From assembly GCA_965243215.1 (NCBI GenBank), contig CBDEUJ010000004.1, forward strand, positions 806,001 through 870,000: a stretch of DNA of 64,000 nt, read 5' to 3'. This DNA is from JAJEFO01 sp009843725 (lineage in GTDB: Bacteria; Pseudomonadota; Alphaproteobacteria; Rhodobacterales; Rhodobacteraceae). Below are positions 18,009-27,922 of this stretch, piece after piece. The notes beneath the pieces are model-generated. The model was not told where the DNA came from, did no database searches, and saw only the letters and a program-made list of their open reading frames with translations. Within the stretch, counting starts at the first letter, position 1. The number at the start of each line of letters is the position of its first letter. The translations under genes and the position numbers were made by a program.

Positions 18009-18859
18009 CTAACCGGCTCTCAGGCGCTGCGCAAAGCGGGCGGCTTGCCCCAGAGCGTCCGGATCAATTCCCGTTTCGAAGCCCTCCGCCTCCAGCAAGC
18101 CTACAACCGCTTCGGTTGCCACGTTCCCTTGCGCACCCGGGGCATAGGGGCAGCCGCCAATCCCGCCTGCCGAGGCATCGAACGTCCGAATTCCAAGCGC
18201 AAGAGCGGCCAGGATGTTGTCAAGCGCACGTCCGTCCGTGTCATGAAAGTGTCCCGCAATCCGCTCTGCAGGCACCAGCGTGAGAACGGCATCAAGCATG
18301 GCCGAGACGGATTCCGGAGTTCCCTTCCCGATCGTGTCGCCGAGTGAGATTTCGTAGCACCCCAGGTCCAGCAACTCCCTCGCCACTGCGGCCACGACCT
18401 TCGGTGCAACCGCGCCCTCGTAAGGACAGTCGGTGACGCAGGACACGTAGCCTCGGACCGGCACACCCTCGGCGACCGCTTGGGCCACGACCGGACGAAA
18501 CCGCCCGTAGCTCTCGGCGATGGAGCAGTTGATGTTCGTCCGGCTGAACGTCTCGGATGCCGCCCCGAAAACCGCCACCTCGTCCGCGCCCGCCGCAAGC
18601 GCAAGTTCAAGGCCCTTCATGTTCGGCGTCAGCGCCGTATAGGCCGCGCCCGCCCGCCTGTTGATTCCGGCCATGACCTCCGCGCCGTCCGCCATCTGCG
18701 GCACCCATCTCGGCGAAACGAAGCTCGCCGTCTCTATCTTTCCGAGCCCGGATCTGGACAGGGCGTCGACAAGCGCAATCTTGTCCTTCGTCGGAATGAC
18801 ACGCGCCTCGTGCTGCAGACCGTCGCGTGGCGCCATTTCGAAGACCAGGACACGGTCGC

Positions 18860-18863
<4 letters not shown>
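18009..18863 (-). CDS. liuE: Hydroxymethylglutaryl-CoA lyase
   Basis: TIM-barrel lyase, 284 aa, splitting HMG-CoA to acetyl-CoA and acetoacetate. The N-terminal APRDGLQ carries the metal-binding Asp. SFVSPRWVPQMAD, the GHFHDTDGRALDN metal site and the C-terminal GGIGGCPYAPGAQGN with the catalytic Cys are all present. Its ATG overlaps the stop of the carboxylase alpha gene by four bases. Together with liuB, liuD and liuC it completes the chain from methylcrotonyl-CoA. Confidence 0.94.
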
Positions 18864-20821
<1,958 letters not shown>

Positions 20822-20827
20822 CGACGT

Positions 20828-21325
20828 TCAGGTGCCGCTCAGGTGCTGCATCGCAGCCTGCAAGTGATTCTCCGTCGCGGCATCGAAGGAGACGAGCTTG
20901 CAGTCGAGATGCGTCGACCTGACAGACCGAAGCGCCACGCGGGCCGCGCGGTCGGCCGGAAACCCGTAGACGCCCGTCGATATGGCCGGAAAGGCGATCG
21001 ACACGCAGCCATACTCATCCGCAAGACGGAGCGAATTCACGTAGCAGGATCCGAGCAGCGCCTCCTCGCCCTGGCCGCCGCCCTGCCAGACCGGGCCGAC
21101 GGCATGAATGACGAAACGGGCCGCCAGGTTGTGACCTCCGGTGATCCTTGCCTGGCCCGTCTCGCAGCCGCCAAGGGTCCGGCACTCTTCGAGAAGTCCC
21201 GGACCGGCGGCTCGGTGAATCGCGCCGTCCACGCCGCCGCCGCCAAGCAACGAGGGGTTGGCGGCATTGACGATGGCGTCGACGTCGAGCGTGGTGATGT
21301 CTGCTTGCAGAATTTCGACTGGCAT
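20828..21325 (-). CDS. Macrodomain protein (O-acetyl-ADP-ribose deacetylase type)
   Basis: Single macrodomain, 165 aa, of the MacroD/YmdB type that removes acetyl from O-acetyl-ADP-ribose and can reverse ADP-ribosylation. Key stretches are DIVNAANPSLLGGGG-like (VDAIVNAANPSLLGGGGVDG), the following AIHRAAGP, and FPAISTGVYGFP, which binds the distal ribose and phosphates. It is embedded between the two carboxylase subunit genes with gaps of three and six bases, so it is surely co-transcribed with them. A link to deacylation or NAD-dependent signalling in acyl-CoA metabolism is inference. Confidence 0.93.
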   Translation of the reverse strand: MPVEILQADITTLDVDAIVNAANPSLLGGGGVDGAIHRAAGPGLLEECRTLGGCETGQARITGGHNLAARFVIHAVGPVWQGGGQGEEALLGSCYVNSLRLADEYGCVSIAFPAISTGVYGFPADRAARVALRSVRSTHLDCKLVSFDAATENHLQAAMQHLSGT

Positions 21326-21328
21326 GGG

Positions 21329-22933
21329 CTACATCCGGAAGAGGCCGAACCGGGTTGCGGGGATCGGCGCGTTGAGCGTGGCACCGAGCGACAGGCCAAG
21401 CACCTCGCGACTGTTGCGGGGATCGATGATTCCGTCATCCCAGAGGCGCGCGCTCGCGTACAGAGCGTGACTCTGACGGGCGAACGTCTCTTCCGTCGGG
21501 GCTCGGAAGGCCGCCTCCTCTTCCTCCGACAATTCCTTGCCCTGCTTTTCCATGGCCTGACGCCTGACGATGCCCAGGGTTCGGGCCGCCTGTTCGCCCC
21601 CCATCACGGCAATGCGCGAATTCGGCCAGGTCCACAGGAATCGGGGAGAATAGGCGCGCCCCGCCATCCCGTAGTTCCCGGCGCCATAGGATGCGCCGAC
21701 GATCAGCGTCACCTTCGGCACGGCGGTCGTGGACACGGCTGTCACCATCTTTGCGCCGTGCCGCGCGATGCCGCCCTGCTCGGCCTGACGACCCACCATG
21801 AACCCGGTGATGTTCTGCAGGAAGACCAGCGGAATGCGGCGCTGGCTGCAAAGCTCGATGAAATGCGCGCCCTTCTGGGCGCTCTCGGCAAACAGCACGC
21901 CGTTGTTGGCGACGATGCCGACGGGAATGCCGTAGACATGGGCAAATCCGCAGACGAGCGTTTCTCCGAACCGGGCCTTGAACTCGTCGAAACGGCTGCC
22001 GTCAACGACGCGGGCGATGACCTCGCGAATGTCATAGGGCGTGCGCTGGTCGGCAGGCACGATTCCGATCAGTTCCGCAGGGTCGTGGGCGGGATGTTCC
22101 GGTGCCTGCCGGTTCGGGATGGCGTCATGGGCAGCGCCGAGATGGGACACGATCCGGCGCGCGATTTCGAGTGCGTGGGCGTCGTCCTCGGCGAGATGGT
22201 CGGCAACGCCGGAAATGCGCGTGTGCATCTCCGCCCCGCCGAGCTCTTCCGCGCTCACCTCCTCTCCGGTGGCAGCCATCACCAATGGCGGCCCGGCCAG
22301 GAAGATCGTGCCCTGGTTGCGGACGATGACGGTCTCGTCGCTCATGGCCGGAACATAGGCGCCGCCTGCCGTGCATGATCCCATGACGACGGCGATCTGG
22401 GAAATGCCTTCGGCGCTCATGTTCGCCTGGTTGTAGAAGATGCGGCCGAAGTGATCGCGGTCCGGGAACACCTCGTCCTGGCTGGTCAGGTTGGCGCCTC
22501 CGCTGTCGACCAGGTAGACGCAAGGCAATCGGTTCGCCTGGGCGATTTCCTGGGCGCGAAGATGCTTCTTGACCGTCATCGGGTGGTAGATGCCGCCCTT
22601 CACGGCTGCGTCGTTGGCGAGCACCATCACGTGCCGGCCGGCAACCAGGCCGATGCCGGCAATTGCCCCGGCGGCAGGCACTTCGCCCCCATGCATGCCG
22701 TGCGCCGCGAGAAGTCCAATCTCCAGAAACGGCGACCCCGGATCAAGCAGCCCTTCCACCCGGTCCCTGGGCAACATCTTGCCGCGTGCGAGATGACGGG
22801 CGCGGGCGCGTTCCCCGCCGCCTGCAAGCGCTTTCTCCGCTGCCGCCTCGAACTCGGCCAGCCGGGCCTCCATCTCCGTCCTGTTCGCGGCGTAGTCCTC
22901 CGAACCCGTGTCTATGCGGCTTTCGAGCTTCAT
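21329..22933 (-). CDS. liuB: Methylcrotonyl-CoA carboxylase beta subunit (carboxyltransferase)
   Basis: Carboxyltransferase subunit, 534 aa, moving CO2 from carboxybiotin to 3-methylcrotonyl-CoA. It shows ARGKMLPRDRVEGLLDPGSPFLE, the CoA-binding KGGIYHPMTVKK, DSGGANL, GSCTAGGAYVPAMSDE and the C-terminal NITGFMVGR and GASYGAGNYGMAGRAY blocks. Its ATG overlaps the TetR stop by four bases. The isovaleryl-CoA dehydrogenase gene that usually precedes it is not in this window. Confidence 0.94.
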   Translation of the reverse strand: MKLESRIDTGSEDYAANRTEMEARLAEFEAAAEKALAGGGERARARHLARGKMLPRDRVEGLLDPGSPFLEIGLLAAHGMHGGEVPAAGAIAGIGLVAGRHVMVLANDAAVKGGIYHPMTVKKHLRAQEIAQANRLPCVYLVDSGGANLTSQDEVFPDRDHFGRIFYNQANMSAEGISQIAVVMGSCTAGGAYVPAMSDETVIVRNQGTIFLAGPPLVMAATGEEVSAEELGGAEMHTRISGVADHLAEDDAHALEIARRIVSHLGAAHDAIPNRQAPEHPAHDPAELIGIVPADQRTPYDIREVIARVVDGSRFDEFKARFGETLVCGFAHVYGIPVGIVANNGVLFAESAQKGAHFIELCSQRRIPLVFLQNITGFMVGRQAEQGGIARHGAKMVTAVSTTAVPKVTLIVGASYGAGNYGMAGRAYSPRFLWTWPNSRIAVMGGEQAARTLGIVRRQAMEKQGKELSEEEEAAFRAPTEETFARQSHALYASARLWDDGIIDPRNSREVLGLSLGATLNAPIPATRFGLFRM

Positions 22934-23520
22934 GACGCCTCCGCAGCCAGGCCGACGGACTGCAGGGCCGCGCCGAGATAGAGTTCCACGACCTCGTCGC
23001 GGGCCAGCCGTCCGTTGTCACGATACCAGACGGTGACGCCGGTCATCATTGCCAGCAGCATTCTCGCGTGAACAGCGGCATCCCCGATGCTGAACAGGCC
23101 CTCGGCGCATCCATCCTCGAGGATCTTTCGCAGCATGTGTTCGTACCGGTTCCTCAGGGCGACGATCCTCGTCCGGTTCTCGGTGTCCAGGGAACGGATT
23201 TCCATGTAGGCGAGAAACACGTCATCCGGGTAGTTCAGGTGATGGGCAACGTGGTGACGCACGAAAGCCTCCAGCCGGGCGCGCGTTCCATTGATGCCAG
23301 CCATCGCCGTATCCCGTGCCTCCATGAGCGCCACCATATGCGTTTCCATAAGGTCGGACAGGAGCGCCTGCTTGCCTTCGAAGTGGTTGTAGAGGCCACC
23401 TTGCCGCATGCCGACAGCTTCGGCGAGATCACGCATCGAAACCGCGTTGTATCCGCGCTCCGCAAACAGCCGAAGCGCCGCTTTCCTGATCTTGGCTTTC
23501 GTATCCTTGCTTTCGGGCAT
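22930..23520 (-). CDS. TetR/AcrR family transcriptional regulator of the liu operon
   Basis: TetR-type repressor, 196 aa. The N-terminal helix-turn-helix spans about residues 9-55 (RKAALRLFAERGYNAVSMRDLAEAVGMRQGG in part, then LYNHFEGKQALL), followed by a helical ligand domain. It is the first gene of the operon and overlaps liuB by four bases, so it is autoregulated if it binds the palindrome 17 bases upstream of its start. Acyl-CoA intermediates of leucine breakdown are the natural guess for the inducer; that is inference from position. Confidence 0.93.
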   Translation of the reverse strand: MPESKDTKAKIRKAALRLFAERGYNAVSMRDLAEAVGMRQGGLYNHFEGKQALLSDLMETHMVALMEARDTAMAGINGTRARLEAFVRHHVAHHLNYPDDVFLAYMEIRSLDTENRTRIVALRNRYEHMLRKILEDGCAEGLFSIGDAAVHARMLLAMMTGVTVWYRDNGRLARDEVVELYLGAALQSVGLAAEAS

Positions 23521-23536
23521 GGGCGGACAGGGAATG

Positions 23537-23554
23537 TGAATGACTGTTCATTCA
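23537..23554. promoter_or_regulatory. Palindromic operator upstream of the TetR gene
   Basis: TGAATGA-ctgt-TCATTCA, a 7-bp perfect inverted repeat with a four-base spacer, centred 25 bases before the regulator start codon. Size, spacing and position fit the AT-rich symmetric sites bound by TetR/FadR-like repressors of acyl-CoA operons. The likely reading is autorepression of the whole liu operon. Confidence 0.75.
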
Positions 23555-23690
23555 TATTCTTGCCGAATCCGAATTGCAAGCCCCGACCGCCGCGCAAAGG
23601 ATGCGCGGTTTCCTCCTCCGCAAGCGCAGTCCATTGCCCAGCCGGAAACACGCGGGATACCCGAACTGCGCTCATGGCAACAGCGTTTCG

Positions 23691-24068
23691 TTAGGCAAAT
23701 TCGGTTGTGACAGTTTTGCCAATCGGGATAGCGCCCGCCGCAACCATAGCATCGACACAAACCGCGTTGGCCTTCGGTTGACGCATCGAATATGGGTCAA
23801 AACCCCAGCCGGTGGGCATCTCTGCCGTGTCGATGATGTCCTTGATAACAAAGGGAACACCATGGAGAGGACCAGTAGCCGGGTGGTCGTCGGCCGCGCG
23901 CGCACGGGCCATGGCCCGATCTGCATCAAGGCATTGGAACGTCCCGATCTGCGGCTCACGCGCGGCAATCCGGTCCAGATGCGCGGCCATGACCTCTGAA
24001 GGTTTGACATCGCCGGAACGCACCAGCGGCGCCAGCTCCCAAGCCCCGAGCCGGTTCAGCCGGCTCAT
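23691..24068 (-). pseudogene. Amidase-signature family gene, truncated after 125 codons
   Basis: The 125 residues match the N-terminal part of amidase-signature enzymes: PLHGVPFVIKDIIDT contains the first catalytic Lys and KTVTTEFA begins the second conserved block. The protein stops there, before the glycine/serine-rich signature with the catalytic serines, whereas full amidases are about 400-500 aa. The frame is otherwise clean and its ATG overlaps the DUF1116 stop by four bases, so it was once the last gene of that operon. The break near 23691 marks the edge of the accessory segment. The product cannot be an active amidase. Confidence 0.85.
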
Positions 24069-25258
24069 GGGTCAAGCTTGGCCATTGCATCCGCGAAAGG
24101 CGTGACCGGCATGTCATAAATGCCACCGCCCAGCCGTCCGGCTATGCCTTCCCTATCAAGAATGCCCAAGGATATGACCGGCCCGGCCCCCTGCTCTACT
24201 GCGCCGCGCGCGGTTGATCCCAGCCTGATGTCGAGATCCCGGAAACAAGGGTGTGCTCCAACCGACAACCCGGATGCGCGCGCCTTTGCATTGCCCGGCA
24301 GGTAGGCGCCCAGGCCCTCTTTCCGCTCCGGCGACAGCTCAATCGCCATGGCACCCAGCCCGAAGGCTTCCACGACGGCGCTGTCGCCGATTGCCCCCAA
24401 GGCCCGCTCGGGCGGCAAATCCACGTCGAAGGTCCCTTTGGGGGCGCTGGCAGGTGTGGTGAACCACCGTCCCGGCATGCCTGACACCTGAATGCCAACA
24501 TCGCGTCCGTTACCGCCCGCTGCGGTAACAAAGCTTGATCCTTCGATGCCCTCGGCCAGCTTCATCATGATTTTCGAGGCCGCCATCCAGAGGTTCAGAA
24601 ACAACGAAGGTGAACTGTGCAGAAACTGCAAGGCGTCCTCGTCCGTCAGACCATCCACCGTGCGATCCAAGATCTCGGCGGCCAGGGCGGCACCGGCCAC
24701 GGGTGTACGTCCATGGCAATCATCACCGCCCGCAAGCCCCGCCACCGCCAGCGGGACCAGCGCCATGCCTTCTGCCAGACCTTTGTCCAGCACGTCCAGA
24801 AACCGGGTATTGAGCCACCGGATATGTTCCAGCACCGCCTCAGACCGCAGGCCCAGCCGCATCGCCGGACGCGAGCCGCCATTGATCGGCGTGAAAACCC
24901 GTGTCTGTCCGCGCCATGCGTCGTAAACGCTGTGCAGCGGCATCGAGGCGCTAACCACGGCGGCCAGCGGCGTGACCACATCATGATCCTGCGCCGGTTT
25001 CAGCAGGATTTCTCCTGCCCGGATCATCGCCTCGGCCTGATCGAAATCACGCGCGAGCCCTTCCCAAACCGCAGCCACACAAGCCGAGTTCAGGATCGGC
25101 CGCGTCACCTGCGCCACGTCTGCGAAAGCCGGGCCGGCATGAAGCAGCACGTTTTTTGCCAGCCCAACCGCATCAGCGCTCGTGTTGAACCGGTTCCACA
25201 CAGGCTGGGTGACCATGGCCCGGTCAAATGCAAGCTGGTCAGCCGGATGCAAGCTCAT
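24065..25258 (-). CDS. DUF1116 family protein (YlbE/AllG-like)
   Basis: 397-aa protein of the DUF1116 family, whose E. coli member YlbE is linked to the oxamate carbamoyltransferase (allFGH) locus. Family-like stretches are VLLHAGPAFADV, SPSLFLNLWMAASKIMM, SSFVTAAGGNGRDVGIQVSGM, RWFTTPAS, IGDSAVVEAFGLGAMA and LGILDREGIAGRLGGGIYD. The ATG at 25258 follows GGAGGT and overlaps the upstream stop by four bases. No FdrA- or carbamate-kinase-like partner is present here, so it is used outside its usual context, beside a Rieske oxygenase and an amidase fragment. Function in this cluster is unknown. Confidence 0.75.
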   Translation of the reverse strand: MSLHPADQLAFDRAMVTQPVWNRFNTSADAVGLAKNVLLHAGPAFADVAQVTRPILNSACVAAVWEGLARDFDQAEAMIRAGEILLKPAQDHDVVTPLAAVVSASMPLHSVYDAWRGQTRVFTPINGGSRPAMRLGLRSEAVLEHIRWLNTRFLDVLDKGLAEGMALVPLAVAGLAGGDDCHGRTPVAGAALAAEILDRTVDGLTDEDALQFLHSSPSLFLNLWMAASKIMMKLAEGIEGSSFVTAAGGNGRDVGIQVSGMPGRWFTTPASAPKGTFDVDLPPERALGAIGDSAVVEAFGLGAMAIELSPERKEGLGAYLPGNAKARASGLSVGAHPCFRDLDIRLGSTARGAVEQGAGPVISLGILDREGIAGRLGGGIYDMPVTPFADAMAKLDP

Positions 25259-25881
25259 GTCACCTCCGGCGGGATAATCCATGTTTCAGAGAAGTAAAGG
25301 AAGGCTGTCGTCGTCTCGTACCCGGCCTGCACGCGCGTGCCCAGTTTTCCGGATAAGGCGCGGCCATTGACAAGGATTTGCGCATCATGTGCAGGCACCA
25401 GCAAGGTGAACATGATGTGCTCGCCGGTTCCAACCTGATCAGGTGTCAGTTCCAGTGCGCGCGGCGCCTCCAGCTTCTCCCAGACCAGTTCAACGGTCAG
25501 CCCCTGCCCGCTCACGGTTTCCGTGTAACGGTGGCTCATGGGATCACCGGATGACCGAACCGCCTCCGCGGTGATCTCCGGCACCGTTTCAAAGGCAGGC
25601 GCATTGGCAAATGCGGCAAGTTTGCCGATGAAGTTCTGTTTCAGAAACGCGGTCAGTTCCGGGTTGTCACTCAGAATGACATTGGGGGCCTCATCTGTCC
25701 CCTCCACCGCGCCGGGCGTGCCATAAAGCAGCAATACCTGCCCCTGCCCCACCGGTGACCACGCCACACGGAAGAACAAGGCCATGGCAGAAAATTCGCC
25801 ATTGTCGTCCTTGAGCAGAATTCCCGGATTTTCGCCGGTCCAATCCACGACGCCCGGTGTTACCGGCTCATTCAGCGGCAT
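25255..25881 (-). CDS. Uncharacterised protein, second member of a paralogous pair
   Basis: 208-aa soluble protein without a signal peptide or membrane segment; I do not recognise its family. It is a diverged paralogue of the gene just upstream: VDWTGENPGILLK, ALFFRVAWSPVGQGQ, APNVILSDN, RYTETVSGQG and the C-terminal TTAFLYFSETW all have aligned counterparts there. The start overlaps the upstream gene end by 14 bases and the stop overlaps the DUF1116 start by four. Position in a Rieske oxygenase operon suggests an accessory or substrate-binding role, perhaps as a heterodimer with its paralogue; this is inference. Confidence 0.8.
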   Translation of the reverse strand: MPLNEPVTPGVVDWTGENPGILLKDDNGEFSAMALFFRVAWSPVGQGQVLLLYGTPGAVEGTDEAPNVILSDNPELTAFLKQNFIGKLAAFANAPAFETVPEITAEAVRSSGDPMSHRYTETVSGQGLTVELVWEKLEAPRALELTPDQVGTGEHIMFTLLVPAHDAQILVNGRALSGKLGTRVQAGYETTTAFLYFSETWIIPPEVT

Positions 25882-26512
25882 GTGTCGCCCCCTGTGGGGT
25901 CACCTGGGTTTCGGAAAATGCCAGAAAGGCCGTTGACATGGTGCGCCCGAAGAACTGCCGGTCCGCCACCTGACCGGGCAGCGGCACCCCGTCGATCTTC
26001 ACTTGTGCAGATTTTGCTTCCAGAAAGACCGAATACATCTCGTGTTCCTTGGTGGCCGAGTTCTCTTTGGTCACCTCAACCGGCAATGGCGGCCCCATGT
26101 CATTCCATGTCATTTCAACCGTTGCGCCCGATCCGCGCAATGTCTCGGAATACCGGGTCTTGAGGTCATCTGGCTGTTTTTCGACGCTGTCACAATCCAG
26201 CCAAGTCATCGCCCCAAGCCCGGCTTTGCCGACAAAGGTGGGCATCTTGGTGACCCAGCCATCCACGATCCAGCGCATCATCCGCTGATTGTCGGTCATG
26301 ATCAGGTTCGGTACATCCGGCCACCCGCGGGCCTCCTCTGGTGCGCCCAGGATCAAGGCGGCGTGGCCACGTCCATAAGGCGACAACGCGACCCGGAAAA
26401 ACAGCGCCAAGGTATCGTAATGGTCCTGATTAGGGTCTTGCTTGAGGTAAATGCCCGGGTTTTCCCCCGACCAATCAACCCGACCGGGATTGTGGGAAAT
26501 GCGTTCACTCAT
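25868..26512 (-). CDS. Uncharacterised protein, first member of a paralogous pair
   Basis: 214-aa soluble protein, family not recognised. Conserved with its downstream paralogue: VDWSGENPGIYLK, ALFFRVALSPYGRGH, VPNLIMTDN, RYSETLRGSG, VEMTWNDM and STAFLAFSETQV. The middle third differs between the two, as expected of subunits with distinct surfaces. Its ATG overlaps the Rieske oxygenase stop by four bases, so expression is tied to the oxygenase. No catalytic motif is evident. Candidates are a beta-subunit-like scaffold or a substrate carrier, but nothing in the sequence decides this. Confidence 0.8.
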   Translation of the reverse strand: MSERISHNPGRVDWSGENPGIYLKQDPNQDHYDTLALFFRVALSPYGRGHAALILGAPEEARGWPDVPNLIMTDNQRMMRWIVDGWVTKMPTFVGKAGLGAMTWLDCDSVEKQPDDLKTRYSETLRGSGATVEMTWNDMGPPLPVEVTKENSATKEHEMYSVFLEAKSAQVKIDGVPLPGQVADRQFFGRTMSTAFLAFSETQVTPQGATHAAE

Positions 26513-27879
26513 GCCCAGCTTGCCTCATATGTCTTGAGTGCATCTTCAATGAAAGCGCGGCGTTCCTGCCCCTGCAGATGATCACCGGATTTCAGAATTT
26601 CCGCCACCTCAAATGACACCTCCTTTTGCAAGGCGCCATCGTCACGGCCGTCCTGCAAGGGAATTCTCAACACGGTATCGCCGGCATATGTGGGTATGAC
26701 GCCACCTGGAAAGTTGTCTGTGGGCTGTGGTGGTGCCTCACCGTTTTGCAGGGCGCGCACGGCGTTGCGCAGCATCCGGCGCGCCTTGGCCACACCGCGA
26801 TCGGTGAAAGACAGGTTCTCACGGGAATGAACATTGATCGGTCCCTGGCTGACCCATGCGTCATAGTCGCCGGGGTCGCGTTGACGCATCTCGTAAGGAC
26901 GGTCTGGACCCTGGCCATAGAAATCCGTTTTGCCATAGCCCACTTCGTCGCGATTGGTCATGCCGCGCGGGTCGTCGTTGAACCGTTCTTCCCGGAAATG
27001 GCGCCACGCAATGACCATCGTATTGGTGTCGTCGATTGGCGTGATCCACCGGGTCAGCCCGCCACGCCCAAAATACCGCGACCGGTCGGGGATCGGGAAG
27101 TGTCCGCCATTCTGGGTAAAGGACGGCAGCATGTGGTCATGCACGCGCACCCAGATGAAATCTCCATCGCGGCGCACATTGGTGTAGAAATCGCCTGTCG
27201 CACTGTCGTGGAATTCGATCATCGGCATATGGGCGAAGGCTTCGTGAAACTGCACCCGCGCCGCCTTGGTGTGCAGATAGACCACGTGAAACGGGTCCCA
27301 GGCGTTCTCCATGACCTGAAGCCAGTTGCAGGGAGACTTGATCAGATAGGGAACAAGTTCATCGCCTTCATCGTCAAACGTGTCCATGACCGGAAATGGC
27401 GGCTGGGTCGCCCCCGGCCCCATATAGATGAAAGCCAGGCCCTTGTATTCCACAACCGGATAGGCCCCGAGACAGGCTTTCTCTTTGACCTGGCTTGCGG
27501 GTGGTTCACAGGGTGTTTCCAGAACCGTCCCGTCCATTCCGTATTTCCAGCCATGGTAGGAACAGCGGATACCGCCCTCTTCAACGATGCCGAATTCAAG
27601 GCTCATGTTGCGATGGCAACAATGTAGATGGGTACAGCCCAGCTTGCCTTCCTTCTTCTCGCGAAACAGGATCAGATCCTCGCCCATGATACGGATTCGA
27701 TAGGGGAGATCGCCGATTTGATCGGTCATCGCGACCGGCATCCAGAACCGCCGCAGGTATTCACCGCAGGGCTTTCCCGGACCGACTTCAGTCAGTTCGG
27801 GGTCATGGCTCTGGTTCCAGACGGATTGCTGATCATGTCCACGAAAGTTCCCTTCCGGGGTCGTGAAGTGATCGTTCAT
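26509..27879 (-). CDS. Rieske [2Fe-2S] ring-hydroxylating-type oxygenase, catalytic subunit
   Basis: Rieske non-heme iron oxygenase alpha subunit, 456 aa, of the phthalate/phenoxybenzoate dioxygenase-like branch. The Rieske cluster ligands are Cys87, His89 (HCCHRN) and Cys106, His109 (RCSYHGW). The mononuclear iron site is the D195-x2-H198-x4-H203 pattern in DPFHVVYLH. No classical small beta subunit or reductase gene is present; the paralogous pair follows directly instead. With an aldehyde dehydrogenase upstream, it could open an N- or O-alkyl group or a ring and pass on an aldehyde. Substrate unknown. Confidence 0.93.
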   Translation of the reverse strand: MNDHFTTPEGNFRGHDQQSVWNQSHDPELTEVGPGKPCGEYLRRFWMPVAMTDQIGDLPYRIRIMGEDLILFREKKEGKLGCTHLHCCHRNMSLEFGIVEEGGIRCSYHGWKYGMDGTVLETPCEPPASQVKEKACLGAYPVVEYKGLAFIYMGPGATQPPFPVMDTFDDEGDELVPYLIKSPCNWLQVMENAWDPFHVVYLHTKAARVQFHEAFAHMPMIEFHDSATGDFYTNVRRDGDFIWVRVHDHMLPSFTQNGGHFPIPDRSRYFGRGGLTRWITPIDDTNTMVIAWRHFREERFNDDPRGMTNRDEVGYGKTDFYGQGPDRPYEMRQRDPGDYDAWVSQGPINVHSRENLSFTDRGVAKARRMLRNAVRALQNGEAPPQPTDNFPGGVIPTYAGDTVLRIPLQDGRDDGALQKEVSFEVAEILKSGDHLQGQERRAFIEDALKTYEASWA

Positions 27880-27922
27880 GGTCTCCTCCGTTCGTCTTTG
27901 CGTTTCTCAACCTGCACGTGCG

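Noticed and set aside
24065..25258. Carbamoyltransferase subunit of an oxamate pathway
   Set aside because: The family link to YlbE/AllG is real, but no FdrA-like, YlbF-like or carbamate kinase gene is present, so I do not assign that function here.
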